From Paeniglutamicibacter quisquiliarum (GTDB taxonomy: Bacteria; Actinomycetota; Actinomycetes; Actinomycetales; Micrococcaceae): DNA of 64,000 nt. Below the pieces are notes generated by a model. The model made no database searches. It was given only the letters and a program-made list of their open reading frames with translations, and was not told the DNA's origin. Numbering within the stretch: the stretch's first letter is position 1; every line of letters starts with the position of its first letter. The translations under genes were made by a program, and so were the position numbers. Below are positions 1 to 8,357 of this stretch, piece by piece. The stretch lies in contig NZ_JAHRED010000011.1 in assembly GCF_019084045.1 (NCBI RefSeq), positions 53,473 through 117,472 on the forward strand, in the 5' to 3' direction.

Positions 1-1
1 A

Positions 2-481
2 CTTTCCCTGCTGCCCGGTCGCGAACGGCTCATCGTCTCGCGGACCATGTCCAAGGCCTTCGCCCTGGCCGGCGCCCGCCTTGGGTACCTGGCCGCGGCC
101 CCGGAAGTCGCCGACGCCATCCGCCTGGTGCGGCTGCCATACCACCTCTCCGCCGTCACCCAGGCAACGGCGAATGCGGCACTGAAGCACGCGGACATCC
201 TGCTGGCCAACGTCGAGGCCATCAAGGTGCAACGCGACCGCATCGTCAACGAGCTCACCCGCATGGGCCTTCACCCGGCCTCCAGCGACTCCAACTTCGT
301 GTTCTTCGGGGGAGTCAAGGACACCAAGGCCATCTGGGAAGGGCTGCTCGAGGCCGGAGTCATCATCCGCGACGTGGGAATTCCCGGACACCTGCGGGTC
401 ACCGCCGGCACCGAGGACGAAACCACCGCGTTCCTCGTCCGTCTCGAGGAACTGCTCCATCAGGGGCCTCACACGCTCTAA
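2..481 (+). CDS. hisC: Histidinol-phosphate aminotransferase, 3' part
   Basis: The reading frame is open from base 2, so the gene begins left of the window. The encoded part carries the pyridoxal-phosphate lysine motif [11 protein letters not shown] typical of class I/II aminotransferases of the HisC branch, followed by the small C-terminal domain with an arginine that usually binds the substrate carboxylate (H-L-R-V-T-A-G). HisC converts imidazole-acetol phosphate to histidinol phosphate in the cytoplasm. The next genes are hisB and hisH, which supports HisC over other aminotransferases. About 160 codons are visible, roughly the C-terminal 40 percent of the family length. Confidence 0.93.
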   Translation, partial: LSLLPGRERLIVSRTMSKAFALAGARLGYLAAAPEVADAIRLVRLPYHLSAVTQATANAALKHADILLANVEAIKVQRDRIVNELTRMGLHPASSDSNFVFFGGVKDTKAIWEGLLEAGVIIRDVGIPGHLRVTAGTEDETTAFLVRLEELLHQGPHTL

Positions 482-484
482 CGC

Positions 485-490
485 TAAACT
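485..490 (+). promoter_or_regulatory. Possible -10 element before hisB
   Basis: TAAACT matches the actinobacterial -10 pattern TANNNT and lies in the gap between hisC and hisB. Its expected transcription start falls next to a GTG at 498, which opens a 30-codon frame ending in TAA at 588-590, just before the hisB ribosome binding site. The frame is not rich in histidine codons, so it does not look like a classical his attenuator peptide. Confidence 0.35.
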
Positions 491-600
491 TGGAGCGGTG
501 GAGCCGGTGGCGGCGGGCGGCTTGCAGAATTTGCCCGGCCGCACACCTGCCGGCCGCCGCCCCGCATCCTCGTCTCAACGCCTGATCTAAAGGAATGTGC

Positions 601-1221
601 ATGTCTGCCGAAAAACTCACGGGTCGTCGCGCTCGCCTCGAACGCATCACCAGCGAGTCCTCCATCTTTGTCGAACTTGATCTGGACGGCACCGGCCGCT
701 CGGAGATCAGCACCAGCGTCCCGTTCTACGACCACATGCTGACCGCGCTGTCGAAGCACTCGCTGATCGACCTCACGGTGCGCGCCACCGGCGACACCCA
801 CATCGACGTGCACCACACCGTGGAGGACACCGCCATCACCATCGGCGAGGTGCTGCGCACCGCACTGGGCAACAAGGCGGGCATTCGCCGCTTCGGCACC
901 GCCTACGCCCCGCTGGACGAGGCCCTGGCCCGCGCGGTGGTCGACATCTCCGGGCGCCCCTACCTGGTCCACGGCGGCGAGCCGGCCGGCCAGGAATACC
1001 ACTTGATCGGTGGCCACTTCACCGGGTCGATGACCCGCCACGTGTTCGAGTCGCTGACCTTCCACGCCCAGATCTGCGCCCACATCGAGGTGCTCTCGGG
1101 CCGCGATCCGCACCACATCGTCGAGGCCCAGTTCAAGGCCCTGGCCCGCGCGCTGCGCGACGCCGTGGAAGTCGACCCGCGGATCGGCGACGCCATCCCC
1201 TCCACCAAGGGCGCGCTGTAA
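601..1221 (+). CDS. hisB: Imidazoleglycerol-phosphate dehydratase
   Basis: Converts imidazoleglycerol phosphate to imidazole-acetol phosphate in histidine synthesis. The protein (206 residues) has the paired metal-binding His motifs of the family: D-H-M-L near residue 42 and H-H-T-V-E-D near 71, and their pseudo-repeat (E-S-L, then D-P-H-H-I-V-E-A near 164-171). An ATG at 595 is also in frame, but AAAGGA ends at 594 directly against it, while the ATG at 601 sits at a normal distance, so 601 is preferred. Monofunctional HisB, without the histidinol phosphatase domain of enterobacteria. hisH follows without a gap. Confidence 0.95.
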   Translation: MSAEKLTGRRARLERITSESSIFVELDLDGTGRSEISTSVPFYDHMLTALSKHSLIDLTVRATGDTHIDVHHTVEDTAITIGEVLRTALGNKAGIRRFGTAYAPLDEALARAVVDISGRPYLVHGGEPAGQEYHLIGGHFTGSMTRHVFESLTFHAQICAHIEVLSGRDPHHIVEAQFKALARALRDAVEVDPRIGDAIPSTKGAL

Positions 1222-1857
1222 ATGGCAGCCAAGACGGTCACCGTCCTGGACTACGGATCCGGCAACGTCCGCTCGGCCGTCCGCGCCCTTGAGGCCGCCG
1301 GCGCCCAGGTCAAGCTCTCGGCCAAGCCCGAGGACATCTTGGAATGCGACGGGCTCTTCGTGCCCGGCGTGGGCGCCTTCGCCGCCGTCATGGAGGCACT
1401 CAAGGAAGTCGGCGCCATCCGCTGGATCGGCCGCCGCATCGCCGGCGGGCGGCCGGTGCTCGGGGTTTGCGTGGGGCACCAGGTGTTCTTCGACGAGGGC
1501 GTGGAGCACGGCATCCGCACCGAGGGACTGGGCGAATGGCCCGGCACCGTGGAACTGCTCAAGGCCCCGGTCATCCCGCACATGGGATGGAACACCGTCA
1601 CCCCTCCGGCAGGAAGCAAGCTCTTCGCCGGGATCGAGGACGAACGGTTCTACTTCGTGCACTCCTACGCGGTGCAGGAATGGAACTTCGACGTCGCCCA
1701 GCCCAAGATGATCCCGCCGCAGGTCACCTGGGCGGAGCACGGGGTTCCGTTCATTGCCGGGATCGAGAACGGCCCGCTGTGCGCCCTGCAGTTCCACCCG
1801 GAGAAGTCCGGGGAAGCCGGGGCCAAGCTGCTGCGCAACTGGCTGGCGAGCCTCTAG
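1222..1857 (+). CDS. hisH: Imidazole glycerol phosphate synthase, glutamine amidotransferase subunit
   Basis: Supplies ammonia from glutamine to the HisF cyclase for imidazoleglycerol phosphate and AICAR formation. The 211-residue protein is a class I glutaminase: nucleophile Cys83 in G-V-C-V-G-H-Q, His192 and Glu194 in Q-F-H-P-E-K. The oxyanion strand P-G-V-G-A-F is at 48-53. The ATG directly follows the hisB stop, which points to translational coupling. hisF is not in the window. Confidence 0.95.
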   Translation: MAAKTVTVLDYGSGNVRSAVRALEAAGAQVKLSAKPEDILECDGLFVPGVGAFAAVMEALKEVGAIRWIGRRIAGGRPVLGVCVGHQVFFDEGVEHGIRTEGLGEWPGTVELLKAPVIPHMGWNTVTPPAGSKLFAGIEDERFYFVHSYAVQEWNFDVAQPKMIPPQVTWAEHGVPFIAGIENGPLCALQFHPEKSGEAGAKLLRNWLASL

Positions 1858-1859
1858 GG

Positions 1860-2015
1860 ATGCTGATCTGGTCAATTGTCCTCATGGGCGTCGCCGGCAT
1901 CCTCGCCGGCGGCGCGCTCTCGCTGCGCCAGCAGCGCGCCCACATCTCCTGGATCATCACCGCCTGGGTGCTGGCCGGGGCTGCGCTCTTCTGCGCCTAC
2001 CTCCTGACGCTCTAA
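1860..2015 (+). CDS. Small two-helix membrane protein between hisH and priA
   Basis: A 51-residue protein with two predicted transmembrane segments (about residues 3-22 and 30-50) separated by a short basic loop S-L-R-Q-Q-R-A. Its ATG lies two bases after the hisH stop, so it is almost certainly co-translated with the histidine genes. I do not recognise the family. The tight spacing and strongly hydrophobic composition support a real gene; a role in histidine synthesis is not implied by the sequence. Confidence 0.7.
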   Translation: MLIWSIVLMGVAGILAGGALSLRQQRAHISWIITAWVLAGAALFCAYLLTL

Positions 2016-2086
2016 CCACCTTCCTCCTTCCGGGCACCGCCGGCCGCACCCGGCGCCGGCCCGGGATTGACCCCTAAGGATCGATC

Positions 2087-2830
2087 ATGTCCGAGAACCA
2101 AAACAACATCCTCGAGCTGCTGCCCGCCGTCGACGTGGTGAACGGCCAGGCCGTGCGCCTGGTGCAGGGCGAGGCCGGCTCCGAGACCAGCTACGGCGAT
2201 CCGCTCGAGAACGCCTTGGCCTGGCAGGAGGCCGGCGCCGAATGGGTGCACCTGGTGGACCTGGATGCGGCCTTCGACCGTGGCGCCAACACCGAGCTGC
2301 TGGGCCGAATCGCCAAGGAACTGACCATCAAGGTCGAGCTCTCCGGCGGCATCCGCGACGACGAATCCCTCGAACGCGCCCTCGAATTCGGTGCAACCCG
2401 CGTGAACCTGGGCACCGCGGCCCTGGAAAACCCGGAATGGACCGCCCGTGCCATTGCCCGCCACGGCGAGGCGATCGCCGTCGGCCTTGACGTGCGCGGC
2501 ACCGTGCTTTCGGGCCGCGGCTGGACCAAGGAAGGCGGCGATATCTGGGACGTGCTCGCACGCCTGGAGGACGCCGGCTGCGCCCGCTACGTCGTCACCG
2601 ACGTGACCAAGGACGGAACGCTGCGCGGACCCAACGTGGAACTGCTGGCCGAGATGTGCAAGCGCACCTCCAAGCCGGTCATCGCCTCCGGCGGCATCTC
2701 CAGCCTCGAGGACCTGCGCGTGCTGCGCGAACTGGTCCCGGCCGGCGTCGAGGGCGCCATCGTGGGCAAGGCCCTGTACGCGGGCAAGTTCACCATGGCC
2801 GAAGCGCTGGACGTGGCCGGGCGCCGCTAG
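2087..2830 (+). CDS. priA: Bifunctional HisA/TrpF isomerase PriA
   Basis: A (beta/alpha)8 phosphoribosyl isomerase of 247 residues. In actinobacteria PriA performs the Amadori rearrangement both in histidine synthesis (ProFAR) and in tryptophan synthesis (PRA). The two general acid/base aspartates are Asp16 (P-A-V-D-V-V-N-G) and Asp176 (T-D-V-T-K-D-G-T-L); phosphate-binding loops S-G-G-I-R (86-90) and A-S-G-G-I are present. Trp146 in G-R-G-W corresponds to the tryptophan that moves in the PRA reaction of the Mycobacterium tuberculosis enzyme. The dual function is inferred from the family and these residues. It is the last gene before a terminator. Confidence 0.92.
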   Translation: MSENQNNILELLPAVDVVNGQAVRLVQGEAGSETSYGDPLENALAWQEAGAEWVHLVDLDAAFDRGANTELLGRIAKELTIKVELSGGIRDDESLERALEFGATRVNLGTAALENPEWTARAIARHGEAIAVGLDVRGTVLSGRGWTKEGGDIWDVLARLEDAGCARYVVTDVTKDGTLRGPNVELLAEMCKRTSKPVIASGGISSLEDLRVLRELVPAGVEGAIVGKALYAGKFTMAEALDVAGRR

Positions 2831-2870
2831 GGCGCAGCCGCCTGCGCCGTTGTCCGGCGTCAAGCGTTGA

Positions 2871-2916
2871 ATGGAAAGGGGGCAGGGCCGCGCGGCGGAC
2901 CTGCCCCTCTTTCCAT
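2871..2916 (+). terminator. Hairpin terminator after priA
   Basis: Inverted repeat with left arm ATGGAAAGGGGGCAGG and right arm CCTGCCCCTCTTTCCAT (one bulge), loop of 13 bases, 40 bases after the priA stop. It ends the histidine gene group. Confidence 0.7.
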
Positions 2917-3072
2917 GTCCGGGCGAGGTGCCGACCAAGGCCCTGCGGCGGCGCCGGCGGGCGAGCTTCGCCACACCCACTTCGGCGTTGGCACATGGCG
3001 AACCGGCCCGGCACATGGGCACCGGCGGCAAGGCGCCAATACGCGCGATCCGCCGCTGACGTGGGCGCAAGA

Positions 3073-3078
3073 TAGCAT
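3073..3078 (+). promoter_or_regulatory. -10 element for a leaderless mRNA (SseB-like gene)
   Basis: TAGCAT followed by exactly six bases and then ATG at 3085, so the start codon coincides with the expected transcription start. No ribosome binding site is present upstream of 3085. Confidence 0.6.
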
Positions 3079-3084
3079 GTGGAT

Positions 3085-3999
3085 ATGAGCGCGAATTCTC
3101 CTTCTTCCCCCGCCGGCCAGGGCGCCGAACGCCACCTGCCCGGACACATCGCCGCGGCCCTGGCGCGCGCCGGCGGATCCGGCGATTCCGCCGGGCAGGA
3201 ATGGGAAGGGCGGGACCTCAGTGGGGAAGGAAACCCGCTGCACAACTTCGACAACGACAACGGCCTGATCGATGAAAACCTGCGGGCCGCATTCGACGGA
3301 CTGATCGCCGGAAGCGGCGGCGAGCAGCAGGTCCACGCAGCCCTGGCCGGCGCCCGCGTCTACATCGCCGTCGTGGCGCAGCTGGCCGACGGCGGCATGG
3401 GGGAGCACGGCTTTGCCGAGGACAAGGAAGCCGACATGGCACTTGTCACCCTCAATGCCCCCGACGGGCGCAAGGCCCTGCCGGTGTTCAGCAGCGTCGA
3501 CAACCTCCAGGCCTGGCACCCCGAGGCCCGCCCGGTGGCCGTCTACGCGCCGCGGGCAGCCCTCTCGGCGGTAAGCGAGGACGCCCAGATGCTGGTCCTG
3601 GACCCCGGGGCCGATTTCACCTTCGTGCTGCGCCGCCCGGGCATGTGGGCCCTCGCCCGGCAACAGGAGTGGATCCCCAGCTACCTCAGCGAGGACCTTG
3701 CTGCGGTGGTGGCCGAGCAGGCCAGTGACGAGGAGGCTCTTGCCTCGATCCAGATCGCCCCGGGCCGTGGGGTGGGAACACGCACCGCCGCCGGTGCCTC
3801 CGTGGCCGGCGGGGGATCCGGGCCGGAACTGCGCCTGGAATTCACGTTCCGCCCGGGTACCGACGAGGCGGCGGCCCGCGAGTGTGTCTCACGGATCCAC
3901 GCCCGGCTCTCCGCCAACCAGGACTTTGCCGAAAACGTCGACTCGCTCGAGGTCGCCTTGAAGGCAGGACCCTCCGCAGACCCCGGCACGCGGGCGTGA
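3085..3999 (+). CDS. SseB family protein
   Basis: A 304-residue cytoplasmic protein with one SseB-like domain in the middle (about 85-240). The typical strand K-A-L-P-V-F-S-S-V-D-N-L is seen near residue 130, followed by V-L-D-P-G. The family (SseB N-terminal domain) is common in actinobacteria; its biochemical role is not established. A GTG at 3079 is in frame, but TAGCAT with a six-base spacer favours leaderless initiation at the ATG 3085. The stop overlaps the GTG of the downstream MFS gene, so the two are co-translated. The acidic, glycine-rich N-terminal 60 residues look disordered. Confidence 0.8.
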   Translation: MSANSPSSPAGQGAERHLPGHIAAALARAGGSGDSAGQEWEGRDLSGEGNPLHNFDNDNGLIDENLRAAFDGLIAGSGGEQQVHAALAGARVYIAVVAQLADGGMGEHGFAEDKEADMALVTLNAPDGRKALPVFSSVDNLQAWHPEARPVAVYAPRAALSAVSEDAQMLVLDPGADFTFVLRRPGMWALARQQEWIPSYLSEDLAAVVAEQASDEEALASIQIAPGRGVGTRTAAGASVAGGGSGPELRLEFTFRPGTDEAAARECVSRIHARLSANQDFAENVDSLEVALKAGPSADPGTRA

Positions 4000-5339
4000 A
4001 ATTCGGTCGCTACGGCCAACTGCTGCGCCAGCCCGGGGTCGCGCCGCTGCTGCTGATCGGCATGGTGGCCAGGCTGCCGCACGCCACGGTCGGCATGCTC
4101 CTGCTGCTGCACCTGGTCAACGAGCTGGGCATGGACTGGGGACCCGCGGGCCTGGTGGTTGGCCTGATGACCATCGGCATCGCGCTGGGTGCGCCGTGGC
4201 GCGGGCATGTGGTGGACATGTACGGGCTGCGCCGGGCGCTGATTCCCTCCATCATCGCCGAGGCCGTGGTGTGGAGCATCGTGCCGCAGGTTTCGTTTTA
4301 CTGGGTGCTGCCGCTGGTGTTCGCCGGCGGGCTCTTTTCCCTTCCGGTGTTCTCCGTGGTGCGCACGGCGCTGGGCGTGATGACCACGGGGGAGACCCGC
4401 CGATCCGCCTTCGCCCTGGACGCCATGGGCACCGAGCTGGTCTTCATCGTCGGGCCGGCGACCGCCGGGATCGTTGCCACGTCCCTGGACACCACCGTCG
4501 GGATGATCGGCATTGCCGCGGCGGCCTCGCTCAGCGGCGTGGCATTGATGATCCTGAATCCGCCCACCCGCTCGGGCCAGCCCGGGGCGGTGGCCCAGAA
4601 GCCCAACCCGCACGAGGAGCGCCTCGGGGCCGAGGCCTCGCTCATTGCCGCGGGGCCCGGCGGCCTGGCCGATGTCGAAGGCGAATTGATCCTTGCCGGT
4701 TCCAAGTCCGCGCGGGCGCGCGTCGCCGCCCGCGGACGGGAGTTCCGCCACAAATTCGGCTGGGTCAGCGCCTCGGTGATCGCGGTGTTCATTGCCGCCT
4801 CCGGCGCCGGACTGGTGCTCTCGGGCACCGAGGTAGGGATCCTGTCGCTGCTTGACGAGCAGCACAGCGAGGGACAGCTGGGCATCGTGTTCCTCTTCTG
4901 GTGCGGCGCCTCGCTCGTGGGAGGACTCCTCTACGGCAGCCAGAATCGGCGCATCTCGCCGATCGTGCTGTTGCTGGCCATGGCGGTGCTCACGCTGCCG
5001 ATGGCGTTCGCCACCAACACCTGGTCGCTGGCGCTGCTCTCGATCCTGCCCGGCATGTTGTGCGCCCCGGTGCTGTCGGCCGCCTCCGAATGGCTGACCG
5101 ACCTGGTGGCGGAAAAGCGGCGCGGGGAGGCCATGGGCTGGTACGGCTCGGCGCTGACCAGCGGCACGGCCCTGGGCTCGCCGATCACCGGCGCGACGGT
5201 TGACGCCTTCGGCGCCTACTCCGGATTCCTCATGGTCGGAGCCATTGGCGCCCTGGTGTGTGCCGTGGCGTTGGTGGCACAGCAGGTGCGCCGGCACCGT
5301 GCGACCACGCGGGCACGCACGCTCATCGAAGATGCCTAG
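3996..5339 (+). CDS. MFS transporter
   Basis: A 447-residue membrane protein with the twelve-helix pattern of the major facilitator superfamily: six helices in the first 180 residues, a hydrophilic central loop of about 70 residues (P-P-T-R-S-G-Q-P to R-E-F-R-H-K-F), then six more. A loop 2-3 motif remnant G-H-V-V-D-M-Y-G-L-R-R is visible near 65. Starts with GTG in a GTGA overlap with the SseB-like gene. The substrate cannot be told from the sequence. The gene ends shortly before a bidirectional terminator. Confidence 0.85.
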   Translation: MKFGRYGQLLRQPGVAPLLLIGMVARLPHATVGMLLLLHLVNELGMDWGPAGLVVGLMTIGIALGAPWRGHVVDMYGLRRALIPSIIAEAVVWSIVPQVSFYWVLPLVFAGGLFSLPVFSVVRTALGVMTTGETRRSAFALDAMGTELVFIVGPATAGIVATSLDTTVGMIGIAAAASLSGVALMILNPPTRSGQPGAVAQKPNPHEERLGAEASLIAAGPGGLADVEGELILAGSKSARARVAARGREFRHKFGWVSASVIAVFIAASGAGLVLSGTEVGILSLLDEQHSEGQLGIVFLFWCGASLVGGLLYGSQNRRISPIVLLLAMAVLTLPMAFATNTWSLALLSILPGMLCAPVLSAASEWLTDLVAEKRRGEAMGWYGSALTSGTALGSPITGATVDAFGAYSGFLMVGAIGALVCAVALVAQQVRRHRATTRARTLIEDA

Positions 5340-5368
5340 GGCCGGCTGAGGGTTCGCCGGACAAAAAA

Positions 5369-5398
5369 CAAGTGCCCCGCCGTGAAGCGGGGCACTTG
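5369..5398. terminator. Bidirectional terminator between MFS and DUF1844 genes
   Basis: Perfect 12-base arms CAAGTGCCCCGC and GCGGGGCACTTG with a six-base loop, preceded by an A-run (5363-5368) that becomes a U-tract on the minus strand. Located between convergent genes. Confidence 0.85.
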
Positions 5399-5515
5399 AT
5401 CAGCAATGCGGCCGGGTGGATCCCGGTGGTTCGGATTCTCCGGAACCATCCTGTGAGAAACCTCTCGGCGGCAGGCCGCCAAAATCTTGCAGTGTTACGC
5501 GGAAAACGCGGTGGG

Positions 5516-5881
5516 CTAGTTCACCGGGCCGGTGAGCTTTTCACCCGGGCCCTTGCCCGGCTCGTCCGGGAAGGTCGAGGCCTCGCGGAATGCCAACTGC
5601 AGCGAGCGCAGGCCGTCGCGCAACGGACCTGCATGCTGGGAGCCGATTTCCGGGGCGGCGGACGTGACCAGGCCGGCCAGTGCGGTGATCAGCTTGCGGG
5701 CCTCGTCGAGGTCCTTCAGCTCTTCGGCGTCGTCGCCTGCGGCCAGGCCGCACTTGACGGCGGCGGCGCTCATCAGGTGAACGGCGGCGGTGGTGATGAT
5801 TTCAACGGCAGCCACTTCGGCGATGTCGCGGATCTCGTTGGTGGCGTCGGTGGAGACCGGATTGGTTTCAGGAGTGCTCAT
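5516..5881 (-). CDS. DUF1844 domain protein
   Basis: A 121-residue, acidic, alpha-helical cytoplasmic protein. The segment I-R-D-I-A-E-V-A-A-V-E-I-I and the following L-M-S-A-A-A-V-K-C-G-L match the DUF1844 family, which is regularly encoded next to and divergent from infC in actinobacteria. The function is unknown. The ATG at 5881 is preceded by a weak GGAAAG; in-frame sequence further upstream does not look coding. The C-terminus is a proline/glycine-rich tail. Confidence 0.8.
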   Translation of the reverse strand: MSTPETNPVSTDATNEIRDIAEVAAVEIITTAAVHLMSAAAVKCGLAAGDDAEELKDLDEARKLITALAGLVTSAAPEIGSQHAGPLRDGLRSLQLAFREASTFPDEPGKGPGEKLTGPVN

Positions 5882-5959
5882 ACTGCTAAGCTTTCCATAG
5901 ACCGACTGAATCCGTGTATTTGGAAGCGTCGCCCAACGGGTGGATGTGACCAAGGAGCC

Positions 5960-6022
5960 ATGGATCAGTACGCAAGTGGAGGCCACTCCCACCCGCAGCA
6001 GCCGATTCAGGCGGCCGGGTAA
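5960..6022 (+). CDS. Candidate 20-codon leader ORF upstream of infC
   Basis: A short frame in the 284-base gap between the DUF1844 gene and infC. AAGGAG at 5953-5958 lies close before its ATG, a better ribosome binding site than most genes here have. The peptide is rich in Gln, Gly, His and Pro and is not hydrophobic. It ends 143 bases before the infC start. It could be a translated leader that influences infC, the remnant of a gene, or chance. Confidence 0.35.
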   Translation: MDQYASGGHSHPQQPIQAAG

Positions 6023-6165
6023 GTTCGGTGCCGATGACCCCGCGGGGAATGTCGGCTGGATGATTTATTCATCGATCGAATCTGGGGCCTTCGCCTGCAC
6101 TTGCAGCCGAGGGCCTTTCCTTTTGCTGCGGTGGCCTCGAACTTCGAACTACTCAGGAGCAACAC

Positions 6166-7176
6166 ATTAGCGATCCACGCATTAATGATCGAATCCGCGT
6201 CCCAGAGGTGCGGCTTGTCGGCCCTGCCGGTGAACAGGTTGGCATTGTCCGTATTGAGGATGCACTTCGTCTTGCCGTCGAGTCCGACCTTGATCTCGTG
6301 GAGGTCGCGCCCACCGCGAAGCCTCCCGTGTGCAAGTTGATGGACTTCGGAAAGTACAAGTACGAGGCTGCAGTCAAGGCACGTGAAACCCGCAAGAACC
6401 AGACGAACACCGTGCTGAAGGAAATTCGTTTCCGTCTGAAGATCGACACGCACGACTACGAAACCAAGGTCGGACACGCACTTCGCTTCCTTGGAGCCGG
6501 TGACAAGGTCAAGGCCATGATCCAGTTCCGTGGCCGTGAGCAGCAGCGTCCGGAAATGGGCATTCGCCTGCTCAACAAGTTCGCCGAGGCAGTTGCCGAA
6601 GTGGGCGTCGTTGAGTCGACTCCCCGCATCGATGGCCGCAACATGGTCATGGTCGTCGGGCCGCTGAAGAACAAGGCAGAGGCCAAGGCCGAAGCCCGTC
6701 GCTTGGAACAGCGCGATGCCGACAAGGCCAAGGCAGCGAACCCCAAGGCAAAGATGGACACCTCGGAGCCCCAGGGCGACATCGGCGGTTCGGTTGCCGA
6801 TGTCATCGAGTCGGACATCATGGAAAAGCTTGCCAAGGTCCGTGCAGAGGCAGCAGCCGAAGAGGCCGCAGCAGCTGCAGCACCCAAGGTGGCCCCGGTC
6901 CGGACAGCCCCCGCAGCGGCCAAGGCCCCTGTCAGGTCGGCACCGACCCGCGAGGCCTCCAGCCGTCCGGCAGCCTCAAAGGCACCGGCAGCAGCACGTC
7001 CGGCGGCCAGCAGGCCGGCAGCGGCAGCGGCTCCCAAGCCGGTCGTCGCAGCCAAGCCCGTTGCGGCCCCGAAGCCAATGGCCGTTCCCAAGCCGATGGC
7101 CATGCCACCAAAGCCTGCGGGCAAGCCGGGTCCCAAGCCCGCAACCCGCGCAGCCAAGCCCGGGACGACCAAGTAG
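6166..7176 (+). CDS. infC: Translation initiation factor IF-3, AUU start, long C-terminal tail
   Basis: IF-3 binds the 30S subunit, prevents 50S joining and checks the initiation codon. The family N-terminus [11 protein letters not shown] is encoded from an ATT at 6166, eight bases after AGGAG (6156-6160); no ATG or GTG lies in frame before it that fits. An AUU start is the known autoregulatory feature of infC: it is used well only when IF-3 is scarce. The N-domain and C-domain occupy about residues 1-175. Residues from about 190 to 336 form an Ala/Pro/Lys-rich low-complexity tail, so the protein is almost twice the usual 180 residues. First gene of infC-rpmI-rplT. Confidence 0.95.
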   Translation: MSDPRINDRIRVPEVRLVGPAGEQVGIVRIEDALRLAVESDLDLVEVAPTAKPPVCKLMDFGKYKYEAAVKARETRKNQTNTVLKEIRFRLKIDTHDYETKVGHALRFLGAGDKVKAMIQFRGREQQRPEMGIRLLNKFAEAVAEVGVVESTPRIDGRNMVMVVGPLKNKAEAKAEARRLEQRDADKAKAANPKAKMDTSEPQGDIGGSVADVIESDIMEKLAKVRAEAAAEEAAAAAAPKVAPVRTAPAAAKAPVRSAPTREASSRPAASKAPAAARPAASRPAAAAAPKPVVAAKPVAAPKPMAVPKPMAMPPKPAGKPGPKPATRAAKPGTTK

Positions 7177-7299
7177 GGTCACCCCGAGCAGGGCACGCTC
7201 GCAAGAGCAACACCAGAACCACGGATTCCCCCAAACGCGGGAGTTCGCAAGATCCCCGGTCCGAAAGGATCCCGGGAGCAAGTAAGGAGAACGGCGGAT

Positions 7300-7494
7300 A
7301 TGCCGAAGTTCAAGACCCACAGTGGCGCCAAGAAGCGCTTCAAGCTCACCGGTAGCGGCAAGCTCGTGCGCCAGCAGGCCAACCGCCGCCACTACCTGGA
7401 GCACAAGTCCTCCCGCATCACCCGTCGCCTGGCCTCTGACCAGCTGGTCGCCAAGGCGGACGTCAAGACCATCAAGCGGATGCTCGGTCTCTAA
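7300..7494 (+). CDS. rpmI: Ribosomal protein L35 (bL35)
   Basis: A 64-residue basic protein beginning with the L35 signature [14 protein letters not shown]. It is a component of the 50S subunit. A good ribosome binding site (AAGGAG at 7285-7290) precedes the ATG. The 123-base gap to infC contains imperfect GC-rich inverted sequences but no clear terminator, so it is probably co-transcribed. Confidence 0.98.
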   Translation: MPKFKTHSGAKKRFKLTGSGKLVRQQANRRHYLEHKSSRITRRLASDQLVAKADVKTIKRMLGL

Positions 7495-7599
7495 CACCAG
7501 TCCGTCTTGGGAATCCTGTCCTGGGTTCCCGACCACTTAAAGATTTTTTGCCGGCCCAATATTTGAGGCCAGGCGGAACAGAAACAAAGGAGTACACAC

Positions 7600-8271
7600 G
7601 TGGCACGTGTGAAGCGGGCAGTAAACGCCCATAAGAAGCGTCGCGTCATTCTTGAACGCGCCAAGGGCTACCGCGGTCAGCGCTCGCGCTTGTACCGCAA
7701 GGCCAAGGAGCAGCTGCTCCACTCGTTCGTTTACAGCTACGGCGACCGCCGCAAGCGCAAGGGTGACTTCCGTCGCCTCTGGATCCAGCGCATCAACGCT
7801 GCATCCCGCGCCAACGACCTGACCTACAACCGCCTGATCCAGGGCCTGAAGGCTGCATCGGTCGAGGTTGACCGCCGCATGCTGGCCGAGCTGGCAGTGT
7901 CGGATGCCAAGGCATTCGCCGTGCTCGTTGCCGTTGCCAAGCAGGCCCTCCCGGCCGATGTCAACGCCCCGAAGGCCGCCGCCGCAGCTCCGGTTGCTCC
8001 GGCCGCCAAGAAGGCTCCGGCCAAGAAGGCTGCCGCTCCGTCCGCCGAGAAGGCTGAAATCGAAGGCGCCGTCAAGGCCGTCGAAGGCGAAGCCGCTCCC
8101 GAGGGCTTCATCATCAAGGGCAACGCCCAGTCGAACAAGTACCACGTCCCGGGCTCGACCTGGTACGACCAGACCGACGCCGAGTACTGGTTCAACAGCA
8201 TTGAAGCAGCCAAGGCTGCCGGCTTCGAGCCTGCAGGTGGCGAGTCCCGCCAGCAGATCAAGGACGCCTAG
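7600..8271 (+). CDS. rplT: Ribosomal protein L20 (bL20) with C-terminal extension
   Basis: Residues 1 to about 120 are a complete L20 ([19 protein letters not shown]-type RNA-binding arm; [10 protein letters not shown]), a primary 23S rRNA binder essential for 50S assembly. A linker of Ala/Lys/Pro follows (about 125-160), then an extra small domain (about 167-220) with [11 protein letters not shown] and [14 protein letters not shown]. That block resembles what is called the sunset domain in other actinobacterial proteins. At 223 residues it is nearly double the normal size. A GGAG at 7589-7592 precedes the GTG start. Confidence 0.96.
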   Translation: MARVKRAVNAHKKRRVILERAKGYRGQRSRLYRKAKEQLLHSFVYSYGDRRKRKGDFRRLWIQRINAASRANDLTYNRLIQGLKAASVEVDRRMLAELAVSDAKAFAVLVAVAKQALPADVNAPKAAAAAPVAPAAKKAPAKKAAAPSAEKAEIEGAVKAVEGEAAPEGFIIKGNAQSNKYHVPGSTWYDQTDAEYWFNSIEAAKAAGFEPAGGESRQQIKDA

Positions 8272-8295
8272 TCCTTGAGCGCTTAAAGCTCTGGT

Positions 8296-8333
8296 CCAAA
8301 GGGACGGAATCGCTTGCGATTCCGTCCCTTTGG
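8296..8333 (+). terminator. Terminator of the infC-rpmI-rplT operon
   Basis: Perfect 18-base arms CCAAAGGGACGGAATCGC and GCGATTCCGTCCCTTTGG with a two-base core, 24 bases after rplT. The right arm ends in CCCTTTGG without a long U-run. Confidence 0.85.
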
Positions 8334-8357
8334 CGTATCCCCGGTAAAGTCATTCTC

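Noticed and set aside
498..590. His attenuator leader peptide
   Set aside because: The frame contains no histidine codons and no terminator/antiterminator pair is visible before hisB.
484..1875. 463-residue frame on the minus strand across hisB and hisH
   Set aside because: It is the antisense shadow of two certain genes in GC-rich DNA and has the typical Gly/Arg/Ala-rich composition of such shadows. The same applies to long frames opposite pheT, argB-argF, the Pls-like gene and helD.
6840..7170. Repeated A/P/K codons in infC as a possible tandem repeat element or CRISPR-like array
   Set aside because: The repeats are irregular and follow the codon structure of a low-complexity protein tail.
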